This document shows positions 18,893 to 31,478 of a stretch of 64,000 bases of DNA, in pieces. Origin of the DNA: Isoetes taiwanensis (lineage: Eukaryota; Streptophyta; Lycopodiopsida; Isoetales; Isoetaceae); assembly GCA_021234155.1 (NCBI GenBank), contig JAJEKV010000002.1, forward strand, positions 42,517,203-42,581,202, in the 5' to 3' direction. How positions within the stretch are numbered: the first letter of the stretch is position 1; every line of letters starts with the position of its first letter. Below the pieces are notes generated by a model. That model worked only from the letters and a program-made list of their open reading frames with translations. It was not told the origin of the DNA and made no database searches. Both the position numbers and the translations under genes were made by a program.

Positions 18893-20398
18893 AGTTTTTT
18901 AGCACAAAAACATGTACCGACTTTTATAAGACAAGTCCGACAATTACAACAAGGTGCCAAAAATTTTAGGGGCGAAAATGATGGTAATGGTTTGGTTGTG
19001 TCGCCGTAAAAGATCTTCATGAATGTGTCGATGACGGAGAAGATCCGAAGGAATGTCGATGCAGAACGTGGATCATAGGAACTGGGGCCAGAAAAATATA
19101 AAGACTATCCCCTTATATCATGGGGAAGTCCATTTGAACAAATAATGCCCAAAATTTTACTTAAAAACAAGTATGATAGGGGGCTTAAAAAAGTAAGCAC
19201 CATAAAAGCGTGCCCCGTGATCAGCCATAGGGGAGCGTGAGCGTGGGCGTCAGCGTGGCCTGTGGGTCAGCCGCGTGAGCATGGGAAATGAAGAGCATGG
19301 CAAAGCGTGGGTCTTTAATAACAAAGCGTGGGTAGTGTGAGGACAAAAATTACGTAGCGTGGCTTTTGTGTGGTCAATCTGCGTGGTCAATTGTGGGCAG
19401 AAAGTAGAGAGCGTGGGCTGTGATCGTGACTTTTTAATTTGCGTGGCCGTGAGCGGTTATCAGCCAGCAACAATATTTTGCCCGTGGCGTGGAGCGTGGG
19501 TAAAAATAACAGCGTGGGTCATAGCGTGGAAAGTATCCGGTCAACAACGTGAACCCGTGAGCAAACATAACTGGCGTGGAAAAAATGCACGTGAATCTGG
19601 CAAAGCGTTGATGGCCGTGCCCTAGCGTGAGCTATAAAAACTTTTAAGTCCATGTGAGCCATAGATGGAGGCGGCCATATCCGAGCCGTTAAGGTGAAAA
19701 AAACCCTAGAAATGAATGTGAAAGCAGGGGATAAGAGATGCCGGAATAGAAGCTGCGAGATATCTGCTGCCACAAAAACTTACTATTTCATCCCAACGGT
19801 CAACAAGTCTGAGAAGGGCCGGATGTGAGATGCAGAGTTGGTCTTCTGAAAATAGAAAAAGACTATTTGCACAACTGAAAGGCCAAATATGGCGGCCGGA
19901 TTTCGGTGAATCTGCCAATGGAAAATTTGATGTGCTTGGTGCCGGATGAAATGTGAATAATAGCCACTGGTTTGTGAAAGCTTGCAATCAGTATGTGAGC
20001 AGATGGATATGAGATGCTAACTGAGTATTTTTGATGCAGGTAGCTGAAGGTATCAAACCCGACGATGCTCTACAGGTGAATATGGATGGGGGCTAGCCAC
20101 AGAGCTGGCCCTCTTGAAAAACTCAGTAAGAAGAACGATTGGAAGTTTGCAGACTGAAGAGATCCAGATACGTGAAATGAAATAGCCGATACGGTGTGCA
20201 ATGACGATTCTGGAAACAACTTGTTGTCTTGTGCCATCCCTGCCCATCTATGTGCAACAGCATGAAAGCTAGAAAAGATAGGATAACCAGTGCTCTGTTC
20301 TTCTTGATCGATTGTGTGCAGGTACCCAGCTTGAAAAATTAAGACAAGAAGCCTGCTTCAAAGAAAACTCCTCTGTAAGGCCGAATAGATTAAGCATG
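18893..20398. other. Element B interior without recognisable genes
   Basis: Apart from the GCGTGG cluster I see no domain in either strand. The companion interior segment is 31484-32070. The short open frames show no known motif. Confidence 0.5.
19200..19640. repeat. GCGTGG/GCGTGAG word cluster inside element B
   Basis: Across about 430 bp the word GCGTGG occurs roughly a dozen times and GCGTGAG several more, at irregular spacing in otherwise ordinary sequence. On the element's own strand these read CCACGC. There is no clean tandem period, so this looks like a field of short protein-binding-type sites or a decayed microsatellite. Confidence 0.7.
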
Positions 20399-20966
20399 TG
20401 TTAGTCCTGTGCCTCCTGGTACAGGACTATTCATGCATACAACGGACCAGGTCAAGCTCAAGGATCCTCAGTCAGCCACGGGTCAGCCATCAAAGGCTGT
20501 GAAGCCCAAGCGGCCAGACCACCCACGATCAAAGCCCGTGGCCCATCAACAAGAGGCGCCGCTCAGACAAGTGACGGCCCGTCACCGCCCGCGTGATTCT
20601 AGGCACTTCAAGAGGCACCGCCAACATTCCTGCAAATCAGGCCTCCTTCCAGGAGTCGGCACCGAGATCAGTCAGAGTGTCTATATTGGGCCCAAGGCCA
20701 TTGTACTATATATATGAGTAGAGCTAGCACATGAGTTTTGAGATGAGTTTTGAGTCTTGTCTCCTTTCAGTTTTCTCTCTATTGCGAGAGCTCATGTATG
20801 TTCATCATTGATATCAAGGAAGCTTATCATTTTCCTCTCATTTGTTCTGTTTTCTTCTTTTTCTTCTCTTCTTGCAAATCCCGTGACATAGTCCCCGGAC
20901 TCTCTGTTAGATCCACGGGTCCTCACTGAGGGCTGTCTTCCGGGAGTTCGAACCGGACCCCAAACA
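20399..20966 (+). repeat. Element C 5' LTR with TATA box
   Basis: The LTR carries TACTATATATATGAG at 20704-20718, a likely TATA box, and a polypyrimidine-rich stretch after it. It differs from the 3' LTR in clusters, at bases 99-145 and in the last 80 bp. Confidence 0.95.
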
Positions 20967-21011
20967 CCGCCGCCAGCCGGGTGCGATTCTATCCTACTTT
21001 CTTCTGTCGCC

Positions 21012-22252
21012 ATGTCTGTCCGTAATTTCACGCCAGAAGAACTCCTTTCTCAGACGGCCTCTCGCTTGGAGCGCCATCAGCGTCGGGAAACTGTTCGCGA
21101 CATGTATGGAACTGCTTATGACATAGAGGGAGGCCATCTTCGGTCTAGGGCTCGATCGGGCCGCCACCACCCCCTCGCGGTCTGTCTCGCCCCAGTTCCC
21201 GCCCCAAAGCGTGCAAACATTGCTCACAACCTCGGTCCCCTCATCACTATCGGGGAGCCTTATCAGGCTCAACCTTCTCAACCGTACTTTCATACCCCTG
21301 AACATGCCTACATCCATCATTCTTCAGGCCATACGCCTCTTCCTTCACAACCATCATCTCCCCCGGGTGGGCACGGCTATCCACACGTCTCCTTTGCGCC
21401 TACCCAGGAATATCCTTTCCCTACGTTTCCCACTGCCCTTCCTGTTTACAACCTTACAGATCTCAAAACCAATGCTCCAGCTACTTCAGTTTCTCAACCA
21501 CCGTCACCCCTTCATCAGGGTCCTTCCGGCACCATGCCACCTCCAACTCAACCTCAATATCCTCACTATAATTTGTTCTGTCCAGCCCAAACTTTCACAT
21601 CTACCTTTCGGACTCGAACCGGACTTATCCCACCTTTGGCAACACGAAGGCAAAACCGTTAGACCAAAGTGCTCAGGCCCACATGGAAGAATTTGAGGCT
21701 CTAGCTGTCCTAAATGGTCATGCGCAACCTCAACTGAAATTCCACATCTTTTCCACCACCCTGCGTGGCTCTCCTCATCAATGGCTCATGTCCAACAAAA
21801 GCCATTGGAAACAAGACTGGTCCGAAATGCGAACTGCTTTTCTGTCTCATTATGGAACCACGGATGATGATCAACTTCATCTCAAGCAACTCAATGAACT
21901 TCAACAAGAGCCCACGGAGTCTGCCCGGGATTTTGCGGATCGACTTCACATTCTGCTAAGTAAGCTCAAGGAATACCCCACACAGAGCCAAATTTTGGTC
22001 TGGTTTCTCCAAGGACTTCCTCCAGCTATTCGACTCATGACTGAATACCAAGGCCCCAAGACTTTGGAGCAGGCTATCGACCTTGTCAATCACTCACCAA
22101 TGTTTCCTCCCCAGGCGGGGCTCTTCAAGAGCTCCCCGCTCATTCCACCCTGTCATGGTTCCACAAACGGTTTCAGCCTCAACACGCTTAATCCTGGCCA
22201 AGATCCAAATCTGGTGCCATATTTGCAAATACCAAGGCCATTTGGCAAATGA
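21012..22252 (+). pseudogene. gag: Element C gag
   Basis: The first frame (21012-21662) starts MSVRNFTPEELLSQTASRLE and is Pro/His-rich. A frame change near 21660 leads into the capsid frame (about 21640-22252): LKFHIFSTTLRGSPHQWL, WSEMRTAFLSHYG, QLNELQQEPTESARDFADR, ILVWFLQGLPPAIRLM. These are the usual retrotransposon gag helices. A second frame change near 22200 leads into the zinc knuckles. Confidence 0.85.
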
Positions 22253-23741
22253 GTGCAACTCCACCAATGGCCCGCCTCATTGCAAGCGATGCAACATGTG
22301 CAATCATGCCACGGAAGAGTGCACTCGCACTCATCCCACACCGTTCCGCAACAAAATGGTTTATCAAGTGCAAACCACACCTCAGCAACAATCGCACTAT
22401 CAGCAGCCACCACTTCAGGCGCAACCCACTCAACTCTATCAGCAACAGGAGCAACCACGGGGATCCAACCCACGTCCTCCTTTTGATCCTTCTAAAGCTC
22501 AGTGTTATCACTGTCAAGAATGGGGTCATACCACCACGGCGTGTCCTCAACTTCCACAAGTTCAGGTACAGCTTCCTGGCACAAATCAGACCACATCGGT
22601 CCGCCTCACGGCTTACCAACTCTGGATTGCTAATGGCAAACAAGGCCCGAGACCAGTTCTTAAGAAGCCACCAAGAGCGCCTCAGCAATCACGCTATCAA
22701 CCAGCTCCAGCAAATCAACCTCAGCTGGATCAACAAGCACAAGAGGAAATTTTTCAGGCACTTAATCCTCCAGTCCAGCCGTCAAATTGGGTTGGTTTAG
22801 TTTCACGCCAGACCAAGGCATCACGTCCTTTGACCATTATTCCGAATGGCACGCAACCTGCCTTTGCAGTTGACACCATTCCTCATGAGGACGAAAAAAA
22901 GGTTCACTTTGCACCTGACTTGGAGAAGCTCATGCCACATGTCATGCCAAAAGTTCGCCAAAGCATTTTGAACCTCATGCAAGCTGCGGAAGGCCGCACA
23001 TTGGCAAATGTTCATGCCACCACTAGAGCTCAACAAAGACAAGATACCCCTTCCACATCTCAACCTCCACGCTCTCAGACGTATCCCAATATTGCTGCCG
23101 AGGTTGACTTACTCAAAGAAGTTGCTGCTTCACTTCCACGCACTCCAGCACCAGTGGAACCCGCAGACCCCTTCTCTCATGTGCCTCTAGAACTCCAAGA
23201 GGAGCTAGCCAAGATCAAAATTCCTTTAAGCTTGGCAACCATTTTGAAACTCTGTCCTGCTCTCAAGGACCAGTTACCACTCCCAACTGTTTTAGTTGGG
23301 GCTGTGGCTACCTCTACACCCACGATCCATGCCACGGTGGGTAATCAGCAAGTCAACCATGTCCAAATAGATGGAGGTAGCGCAGTCAATCTCATCACGG
23401 ATAAACTCCGCAAACAAATGGGCATCACACAACTCTTTCGTGCCCCATATGACATCAAGTTGGCTAATGGCCATATCACGCGACCTCAAGGCGTCACACC
23501 TCTTCTTCACATCAACATCGGTGATCTCCGCTTCCCCATGGAATTTGGAGTTTGGAAAGCTGGCGAAGATCCAGGTGACTATGAAATGTTGGTCGGCAGA
23601 CCTTTTCTCCGCCAGGCAAAGAGTATCCATTACTGGGCCACGGACCAGTTAGTCATCACTGATGGTCATCTAAATGCCACCATGGACTTGCAAACAGGCG
23701 AGGATCATTTCATTGACAATGCGGAACCCTCTCTCGCATAA
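22200..23741 (+). pseudogene. pol: Element C nucleocapsid knuckles and aspartic protease
   Basis: Three CCHC knuckles are visible: CHICKYQGHLANEC (22215-22256), CKRCNMCNHATEEC (22281-22322) and CYHCQEWGHTTTAC (22503-22544). A long Gln/Pro-rich linker follows, then a retropepsin with HVQIDGGSAVNLI at about 23358-23396 and the distal motif MLVGRPFL. The DGGS variant of the DTG/DSG triad is common in plant Tat-type elements. The frame is open to 23741, far longer than usual for this segment. Reverse transcriptase follows after a non-conserved stretch (23741-24060). Confidence 0.85.
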
Positions 23742-24109
23742 TGCATTCTCAAGAAGCTCGTAATATTTATCAAGTTCGGGCTCCACCGGCGGAGTGCGCC
23801 TCTGTCATCCTACCCGAATATGCCGATCCTTGGGGAGAATCGACTCTTGATCCGGGGACCAGGTCGTGGCTGCTTTGCTTTGACCCTACGGCGCCTTGCA
23901 ATCAATCCAACGCGTTGATCACTTTTCGAGATGCCGAACCTCCCGCGAACTCCCCGTTGATGTACACGCCGCCATGAAGCAACCTCTCGCTGGATGAAAC
24001 CGAAAGCAACCCTCTTTTCACCACGCAGTGCCACGCGATCCGGTTATGCTCCAACCTCCCCGCACACATTGTCCGTGATACCGGGTAATACCCCATATTC
24101 AGACTCCAG

Positions 24110-25150
24110 AAGTCGAGATTGTGGACGTCGGCAACAATCAACCTGTCCGCATTGCTGCAAATCTTCCGGCTCCTTATCGTAACAGGGCCGTCAAGCTGTT
24201 CAAAAAATTCAAACACATTTTCGCCTGGAGTTACAAAGATCTTCGGGGAATCAACAAAAGCTTGGGGGAACTCACCATTCCTACCAAATCTGATGCACCC
24301 ACCCGATGTAGCAACGACAGCACCAGCTCAACCCCTAATTACCGCGGATCGCGCCAAGGCGAAATTGACAAACTCCTTGCGGCGGGGTTTGATCTATGAG
24401 GTCAAACATTCTGAATGGGTGAGCCCCATCGTCATTGCCCTTAAACACAATGGTAAGATCCGCGTCTGTGTGGACTATCGGAAACTCAATCAGGCCACGG
24501 AGCGTGATCATTTTCCACTTCCCTTCACAGACCAGGTTCTGGAAGAGGTGGCTGGACATGAGATGTACTCCTTCATGGATGGTTTTTCTGGCTACAATCA
24601 GATCTCAATCAAAGAATCTGATCAACTCAAGACCACTTTCACCACCCCGTGGGGCACTTTTGCCTACAAGGTGGTTCCTTTTGGATTATCAAACTCTCCA
24701 TCAACGTTTCAACGCATCATGCTCTCAGTTTTTCATGATTTCATGAAGGAAAATCCCTTCTTGCAAATTTTTCAAGATGACTTCTCTGCCTACAGTTCCA
24801 TGGCTGACCATTTGGATAAATTGGAACTCGTCTTCCAGAAATGTGATGAGTCCGGCATTAGTCTCAATCCTGAGAAATGCACCTTTTGCGTCACCTCTGG
24901 TGTTCTGTTAGGCCATGTTGTCGCAAAGAAAGGGGTATCACCACGATCCCCGCCAAAATCAGTTGTGTGCTCAAGGCTCAAGCACCAGCCAATATCAAGG
25001 AGACACGCTCTTTCCTGGGTAAGGTCAATTATTACTCCACCTTCATACCTGGACTAGCAGCCATTGCAGATCCCATTCATAAACTCACGGGTGACGAATC
25101 TACCTGGGCTTGGAATTCCCGGGAGGATCTGCTTTCCAACAGCTGAAGCT
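24110..25150 (+). pseudogene. pol: Element C reverse transcriptase
   Basis: Three frames are needed. The entry LFKKFKHIFAWSYKDLRGI is in one (24121-24399). The catalytic core is in a second (to 25057): VCVDYRKLNQAT, FMDGFSGYNQISI, PFGLSNSPSTFQRIM, FQDDFSAYS as the YxDD box, and LGHVVAKKG. The connection ETRSFLGKVNYYSTFIPG is in a third (to 25146). The aromatic usually before DD is Gln here (FQDD), which may impair catalysis. The frame changes make it a pseudogene as written. Confidence 0.85.
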
Positions 25151-25760
25151 TTTGCTTACTCAGGCACCGGTTCTTGTTCCTCCTCAATGGGACAAGCCCT
25201 TTCACGTTCATGTCGATGTCTCGGCGTTTGCTATTGGAGCTGTTCTTTCTCAAGAATATGATGCGCATTAATCGACAAAACCAAATCGCTACGCCGGTAG
25301 GAAACTCAATTCTGGCTGGCGAACTATTCTCGCTTACGGGCGTGAAGCTTTGGGTCTCATTTTTTACGGTCCAACGCCTCGTCATTACCTTTTGGGCAGT
25401 CAAATCAAGTTCTTTGTGGACCACCAAGCACTCCTCTATTTGATCAACAAGTCCACGCCCACGGGCCGCATTGCTCGTTGGGTCCTTCTTCTCCAAGAAT
25501 TTGCTCCTTTTGAAATCGTTCATAAGGCCGGCAAATCTCATGTCGTTCCGGATTATCTTTCACGCATCCACACAGATGATCCCTCAACTGGAGTCTCAGA
25601 CGCCTTTCCTGATGCTCAGCTCTTTTTAGTCACGGCAACACCACATTGGTTCCATGATTTTCAGCAGTACCTCCTCACAGGTGCCCTTCCACGGAAGATG
25701 AGACGCCTCTCTCACCAAGCGGCAATCCCGTCGCCATCAATTTCTCCGAGAGGTCCGTGA
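25130..25760 (+). pseudogene. pol: Element C RNase H
   Basis: The first half (HVHVDVSAFAIGAVLSQEYDAH) and second half (REALGLIFYGPTPRHYLLGS, FFVDHQALLYLIN, VPDYLSRIH) are in different frames. The catalytic layout D...E...D of RNase H is recognisable across the shift. It removes the RNA strand during reverse transcription. Confidence 0.8.
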
Positions 25761-25767
25761 CTACACC

Positions 25768-27050
25768 ATGGTTGCGGGACATCTCTACAAAAAGGGTAAG
25801 GACACCATCCTTCGACGCTGTGTTCTACCTCATGAAGTTCCAGATATTGTTCGAGAAGCTCATCAAGGGCTAGGTGGTGGTCATTTTCATGGTGACACCA
25901 CGGCACGCAAAATCCTTCTCGCTGGGTATTATTGGCCCACGCTCTTCAAAGATGCTCACGCCCACGCCCGACGTGTGACGCTTTGTCAGTGGTGGGACGC
26001 CCTGACGCCCGCGGACGCTCTTCCCTTGACGCCGGTCGCCACGCCACTTCCCTTCAGCAAATGGGGAATGGACTTTGTGGGACCTATAGATCCTCCGCGG
26101 CACACCCGTGCTGTTACATTCTGGTTCTCACTGACTACGCTACCAAATGGGCGGAAGCTTGTGCACTTCCAGACAACACTGCAGCAAGCACAGCTAGGGT
26201 CCTCTATCAACAAATTATCACGCGATTCGGCTGCCCCACGGAGCTGGTCAGTGACCGTGGTGTTCATTTCATCAATCATACTATCAAGGAGCCTGACGGA
26301 TTATCTCTCGATACATCATCACAAGAGCACACCTTACTATCCTCAAGGTAATGGTTTGGCGAGAAAGCACCAACAAAACTCGGTCACCATTCTCAAGAAA
26401 ATTTGTGACGCTTCCCGCCAGCATTGGCGCATGACAAAACTTCCCATCGTTCTTTGGGCCTACAATACTTGTTTCAAGATTGCTACCGGGTCACACTCCT
26501 TTTAAATTGGTTTATGGTCGAAGCTCTCATGCCGTTTGAATACATCCTTCCAACACTCCGTTTTCAACTGGCCACTGCTCATAATCCACCTGCTACACTC
26601 AAAGAAAGGGTCTATCAATTAGAACAGTTGGATGAACTTCGAAGGGATGCTTATATTCGTGTTCTTCATGGACAACAGTTGCAAAAATCTTTACATGACA
26701 AACGTCTGAAGACAAAAACATTCAAAGAAGGCGATTTGGTTCTTCTTTATGATTCCAGGTACAAAAATTTTCCGGGTAAACTCAAGTTTCGTTGGCTTGG
26801 CCCTTATCAAATTGTTCAAGTGGTTAGACCAAGCGTTTTCCAACTGGCAGAGTTAGATGGCACTCCATTACCTACATTCGTTAATGGTTTTCGTCTCAAA
26901 GCATTTCATCACCTAAAGCGAAAATCAACAAGCGGTCTGATACAGTTCAAGAAGCAAACACCACAGAAAGTGACTAGAAAGGCGGCATATTCTATTATAG
27001 TGGAGATTTTTTACAAAATGTGGGCGCAGCCCAGCTATTTCCGCTATGGG
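25768..27050 (+). pseudogene. pol: Element C integrase with GPY/F C-terminus
   Basis: The zinc-binding N-terminus (HEVPDIVREAHQGLGGGHFHG ... LCQWW) has lost the first Cys of its CxxC pair. The core is split over frames: GMDFVGPIDPP (first Asp) in one, DYATKWAEACALP and LVSDRGVHFINH (second Asp) in another, then STPYYPQGNGLARKHQQ. The catalytic Glu expected after NGLA is replaced, apparently by a local indel. The C-terminus FPGKLKFRWLGPYQIVQV is a GPY/F module. No chromodomain follows. Confidence 0.85.
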
Positions 27051-27919
27051 CACTGCCCTATATACAAAAACGGGCTCAGAGCCCTATCTACTAAGTCCTA
27101 AGAGGAAAAACCCTCTACTCGGGTTTGGGAGAGAGGTGATCTTGGAGGAGATGGTAGAGGTTCTGCTCAGGATCCCAGCGAAGGTGCAGAACCACCTCCA
27201 TCCCGTTGGTCTTCGGGTCGGGATGTTCAGCCATCCCGGCACACCAGCCGTCCATTCGAATGCCACGGTTGTGGCAGCGCCAGAGATCCAGACAATTCAT
27301 CTTGCAGGTAATCCACTCGGCGGTTCGTGGGCATAGTGCGTCCTCGTTCAAACCAAAGAAGCAGCCATCTTTGGCGCCATCGGATGCCTTCGTTACTCGG
27401 TTCGTCTTATATAGCCAACTGAGGAATTCCTTTGTCGGCGTGGACCAATCACACAAATCGCCAACGTGTTTGCAATGCAAATTTGTTTCTAAAATGAGAA
27501 TCTTTTCTCCCGCCAAGCATATCTAGCCATGGTACCTTTCCGACACATTCCTTTTAATGATATCCCACTTCGAGTCGCTTTGCATTGAATGCAATTCCTT
27601 CTTTTCACGCCCTTTCGAACATTAATGTGTGTCCTTTGCCCAATTGTCACCTCTCAGATCCTTCTTTCACGCCTCATCCTCACCGTTCATTGCTTCCCCT
27701 TACGTTTTGGGGACTTAGCCAAATTTTGCCTCTCAATACACTTCTTGGCATCTTTCGACACCGGCACCATCCACGGCCCGGTTTCGCCCTCTTCATACCT
27801 CTTAAGCCTCCGGTTTATAAGCGCCCTAAAAACCTTTTTCGTTCTTTCCGCCCTTGTCCTCCGTGCTCGACTTTCGTCCTCCCCTTTGAATCACTCTTCG
27901 CTTTCGCAACTTCGTTACC

Positions 27920-30900
27920 ATGGCTGCCCCAAGATTTTCTACACTTCAAGCTACCGCTCCCAAGGATCCGCCCTTTTTGCATCTCAGATCCTTCTTGACG
28001 CCCACTTTCCGCGGAAGCCCTTGTTGGCCCAAATAAAGCGGTCGCTGGAACGACACAAGCTTTACGAATTCTCTCAAATGGAACTTAGGCTCCAAATCGA
28101 CCGGTTGAAGCGGTTCATCGCCAATATCGTTAACACCGCAAGGCTACACCACCGTGGGTCGATGGCACCACCATTTCACTGACTCAACATTTGATTTCGA
28201 GGTATTTCATATTCCCTTGCACACCCCTTTGTGTATCATGGTTCCGCCATATGGGATTTCGATGTCACAGAGTCCGTGCACCGCTTATCATGCTAATGTC
28301 CATCGTCGACCAATATCGACAAGCCTCACGAAACCTTTGTTAAATTTTCGCGGCGCAAGTTCCTTGGGTATTCTATCAAGAACACCCATATCAATAAGCC
28401 TTTCTATAACCTGGTCATCACTGCTACACACTCCAACCACCACATAGATTGGCCCCAAATGATGTTCTATCGTCTTCTCCAAGAAATGGACCGCCTTCGG
28501 GGTGCCACTTCCATTTCTGAAGTTTCTGTGGGAGGCCACTTTCAAGCCCTCATCCGTCATTACTTCCCTCCCACACCACAAAATTCTCATAATTCCACTT
28601 CCCTTCCCTTCCCATAACTCACCAAGCTGGCACTTCACGCCCTTCTTCCCCTGGTCATGTCCAAAGTCCGCACACCCATGTCACTGTCTCCTCCTCCGCT
28701 ACACCCTCCAGTTCACACCATCTTTCCCAAACATCCCAAACCAGGGGCAACGGCCGGGCTCCACCACCACAACACCCTCGTGGGTTGTTGTATCGATGAT
28801 CGCCAGGATGCTCAAGCTGCTGCTCTCAAGTTACAAGAATCCCAAGATGCTCTTATGAGCGGGGTTCAACGGGCACTAGAGGCCTCTGATGCGGTACACC
28901 AGGACCTTCAAGCTGCCACTGCCCAAGTTGCAACTTTGGAGGCCAAACTTCAAGACAAGCATGAAGCTCTCTTACAGGCTCATGCAGATCTCAAAAGTGC
29001 ACAAGATCAAGTCAGCCAACTTGCAGATCAACAGGCTCAGCTCCAATCAGAAATTCAGAATTTATTGGAGCACAACAAGTCCAAAGCCGCTCTCCTGAGT
29101 ACCAAGGACGCAGATATTGCTAAGCTCAACGCCTTGTACTCCGAACTTTGTGAAAATTTCAGCACTCAAGTTCAAAACCTTTCAGCACGGGACGCTCAAG
29201 TTGCCTCCTTGACGGCTCAGCTTTCTACACAGACCTCTCAGCTCACCTCTCTTCAAGATCAGCTTACAGAGGTGCAGAAACAGAAGATACTGGATGACGC
29301 GGAGATTGCAGTGCTTCGTCTCAATACTCCGGGGAAATCCTCCTCCCAGGTCAACCCTTCTCAGAAACGGGTCGTGACCCGATCCACGCCGCCGCTTTGC
29401 TAGAACGGGACAACCGGATACGTGATCTTGAACAACAGCTACAGCAAGCTATTCAGTCTGCTGATGAGGCTCAAGCAAAACTTGACGCCCATACCGCCAT
29501 TCTTAACAGAATGCCTGTTGACTTCCCAGTTCCTTCCTGCTATCACGATTATGTGGTTGCTCGCCGACACCTCTTCCTTTCAAAGTGGCATGCGGCAGAT
29601 GGACCTGTGGATATTCCCCGAAAGCAAAGGCAGATTTTCTTGGTTGGCGAACTCTCCATTGAAGACAAAGGGTTGTCTTTGTGCCCTTGTGGTTTTGATC
29701 TCATATTAATCGTGCCGATCCGGACTTTATCACCTTGAGTTGTTCAGCCCATGGCTTACATATTTCATGATTTCTATCCGGGTGATACACGGGAACACTT
29801 CGAAATGGGCCACGCCCGGCTCTTTCGTGGTGACCCCAGCGTGCAATGGGTGCTTCGGGATAACAATCCATATCTTGCGGATCCCGCCCGGACACAAACT
29901 CTTCATCGAGTACATGCCGAGCTTGCCAATCATTTATCTCTCGCAAGCGGAAGCGCCCAATGAATGCATCGGGAAGTATCTAGGACATCCCGAGGATCTT
30001 CCCTATGCACAAATTTATATGCAGCACCTCCGGTTACAATCGATTCACGAGCTACGTTGGATAGCAAGACGGTCTCCACGGGATGGGATAGCCCTCCTGT
30101 CAACTCTCAACTCTCTGCTTCTCTTTGGGATCGTTGGTGTCAGGCTCTTGATCCGGATCTTGTCAGTCAATTCAGGGAGACCGCTCAGCAACCCACGCCC
30201 ACGGGCATGGTTCCTTCTCCCTATGCTTCCCTGGGCGTACCTCCACGCCCCAGGTTCCTGACTTCTGATTGGCGCCTTCCTTTTTGGACCAAGGTCATGG
30301 ATGGTCATGCCGGATGGACACCACCTCAGATCTCGACGGATCTCCGGTGGGATCCACGTTTTGTTCGCCGCTCACATTGGGAAGAAGGTGCCACTCTGGA
30401 TACCACCACGAATTGGATCTACATTGCAAATGAGCGTGGTTGGCAACGGCCGGCGGATGCGCTTCATGGTCTTGACACCTTCTTGCAGAATGCCACCACC
30501 TCACCTGATCCTTCAGTTCATCTTCAAGCAGGTTTTTGTGCTGCCCTCAAATGCATTTTGCTAAGCTCCTTAAATCGGCAGCGTCCCATTTTTCACTGCA
30601 ATCCGAATGCCAGTGTCAGTGCCTTTGGCCTCCAGACCTGTCTCCTCATGGAATGTCAGTACATTTCTTCAGACGCCCACGCTGCCCTTGAAGACATGGT
30701 ACGCTCTCGCTTTCTTATTGATGCAGATCCTGCCCTTGGCCAAAACACTCCTCCTGCTCTTCAAACACGCCAGGATCTCATTAGCCAGTACCATAATGGT
30801 GCCCGTCCTCACTCCCGTGAGGATCACTTTCAGACCGATGGCTTCCCGCCCTCAGAAACACTTCCTCCTTTTCTTCACTCTGAGTGTCGTTTGGTGGGGG

Positions 30901-31079
30901 GGAGTGTTAGTCCTGTGCCTCCTGGTACAGGACTATTCATGCATACAACGGACCAGGTCAAGCTCAAGGATCCTCAGTCAGCCACGGGTCAGCCATCAAA
31001 GGCTCCGCAGAAGACCAAGCAGCAGACCACGCAGTCAAAGCCTGTGGCCGTCAACAAGAGGCGCCGCTCAGACAAGTGA
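27920..31079 (+). pseudogene. Element C extra 3' ORF, coiled-coil protein of about 1,000 residues
   Basis: I do not recognise a known family. From an ATG in good context (ACCATGG, 27920) one frame carries coding-like sequence, with stops at about 28192, 28294 and 28617, to 29403. It includes LERHKLYEFSQMELRLQIDR, HIDWPQMMFYRLLQEMDRLR and a long coiled coil (LEAKLQDKHEALLQAHADLK onward, 28900-29300). A second frame continues the coiled coil (LERDNRIRDLEQQLQQA) and runs through two stops into a Trp-rich C-terminal region (29964-31079). The last 58 codons lie inside the 3' LTR. No membrane segment is obvious, so an env role is not supported. Tat-type elements are known to carry extra ORFs here, but this one is unusually long. 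Confidence 0.6.
30893..30904 (+). promoter_or_regulatory. Element C polypurine tract
   Basis: GGTGGGGGGAG(T) lies directly before the 3' LTR start at 30905. This is the expected primer for plus-strand DNA. Confidence 0.85.
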
Positions 31080-31478
31080 CGGCCCATCACCGCCCGCGTG
31101 ATTCTAGGCACTTCAAGAGGCACCGCCAACATTCCTGCAAATCAGGCCTCCTTCCAGGAGTCGGCACCGAGATCAGTCAGAGTGTCTATATTGGGCCCAA
31201 GGCCATTGTACTATATATATGAGTAGAGCTAGCACATGAGTTTTGAGATGAGTTTTGAGTCTTGTCTCCTTTCAGTTTTCTCTCTATTGCGAGAGCTCAT
31301 GTATGTTCATCATTGATATCAAGGAAGCTTATCATTTTCCTCTCATTTGTTCTGTTTTCTTCTTTTTCTTCTCTTCTTGCAAATCCCGCGTGACATAGTC
31401 CCCCGGACTCTCCTGTTAGATCCACGGGTCCTCACAGAGGGCTGTCTTCCAGGAGTTCCCGAACCCAGACCCCAAACA
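30905..31478 (+). repeat. Element C 3' LTR
   Basis: This is the counterpart of 20399-20966, with the same TATA motif at about 31210-31220. The extra ORF of element C ends inside it at 31079. Confidence 0.95.

Larger units (their letters stand above)
20399..31478 (+). mobile_element. Element C: Tat/Athila-like Ty3/gypsy retrotransposon nested in element B
   Basis: The LTRs at 20399-20966 (568 bp) and 30905-31478 (574 bp) begin TGTTAGTCCTG and end CCCCAAACA. The duplication GCATG lies at 20394-20398 and 31479-31483. Gag, three zinc knuckles, a DGGS-type protease, reverse transcriptase, RNase H and integrase follow in that order on the plus strand. A very long extra coding region lies between integrase and the 3' LTR, a layout known in the Tat/Athila clades. 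The reverse transcriptase motifs FMDGFSGYNQI and DHFPLPFTDQVLEEV agree with that clade. There is no chromodomain. Many single-base frame changes break every gene. No clear tRNA primer site was found after the 5' LTR. Confidence 0.95.

Noticed and set aside
19200-19640. Telomere-like or centromeric satellite in element B
   Set aside because: The GCGTGG words are irregularly spaced and lack a tandem period.
28288-28638. Minus-strand 116-residue frame in element C
   Set aside because: The plus strand here reads a coherent coding sequence (HIDWPQMMFYRLLQEMDR) continuous with the coiled-coil ORF; the minus frame is its shadow.
27920-31079. Envelope-like gene in element C
   Set aside because: No signal peptide, transmembrane segment or fusion-peptide-like stretch was seen; the protein is dominated by coiled coil and Trp/Pro-rich sequence.
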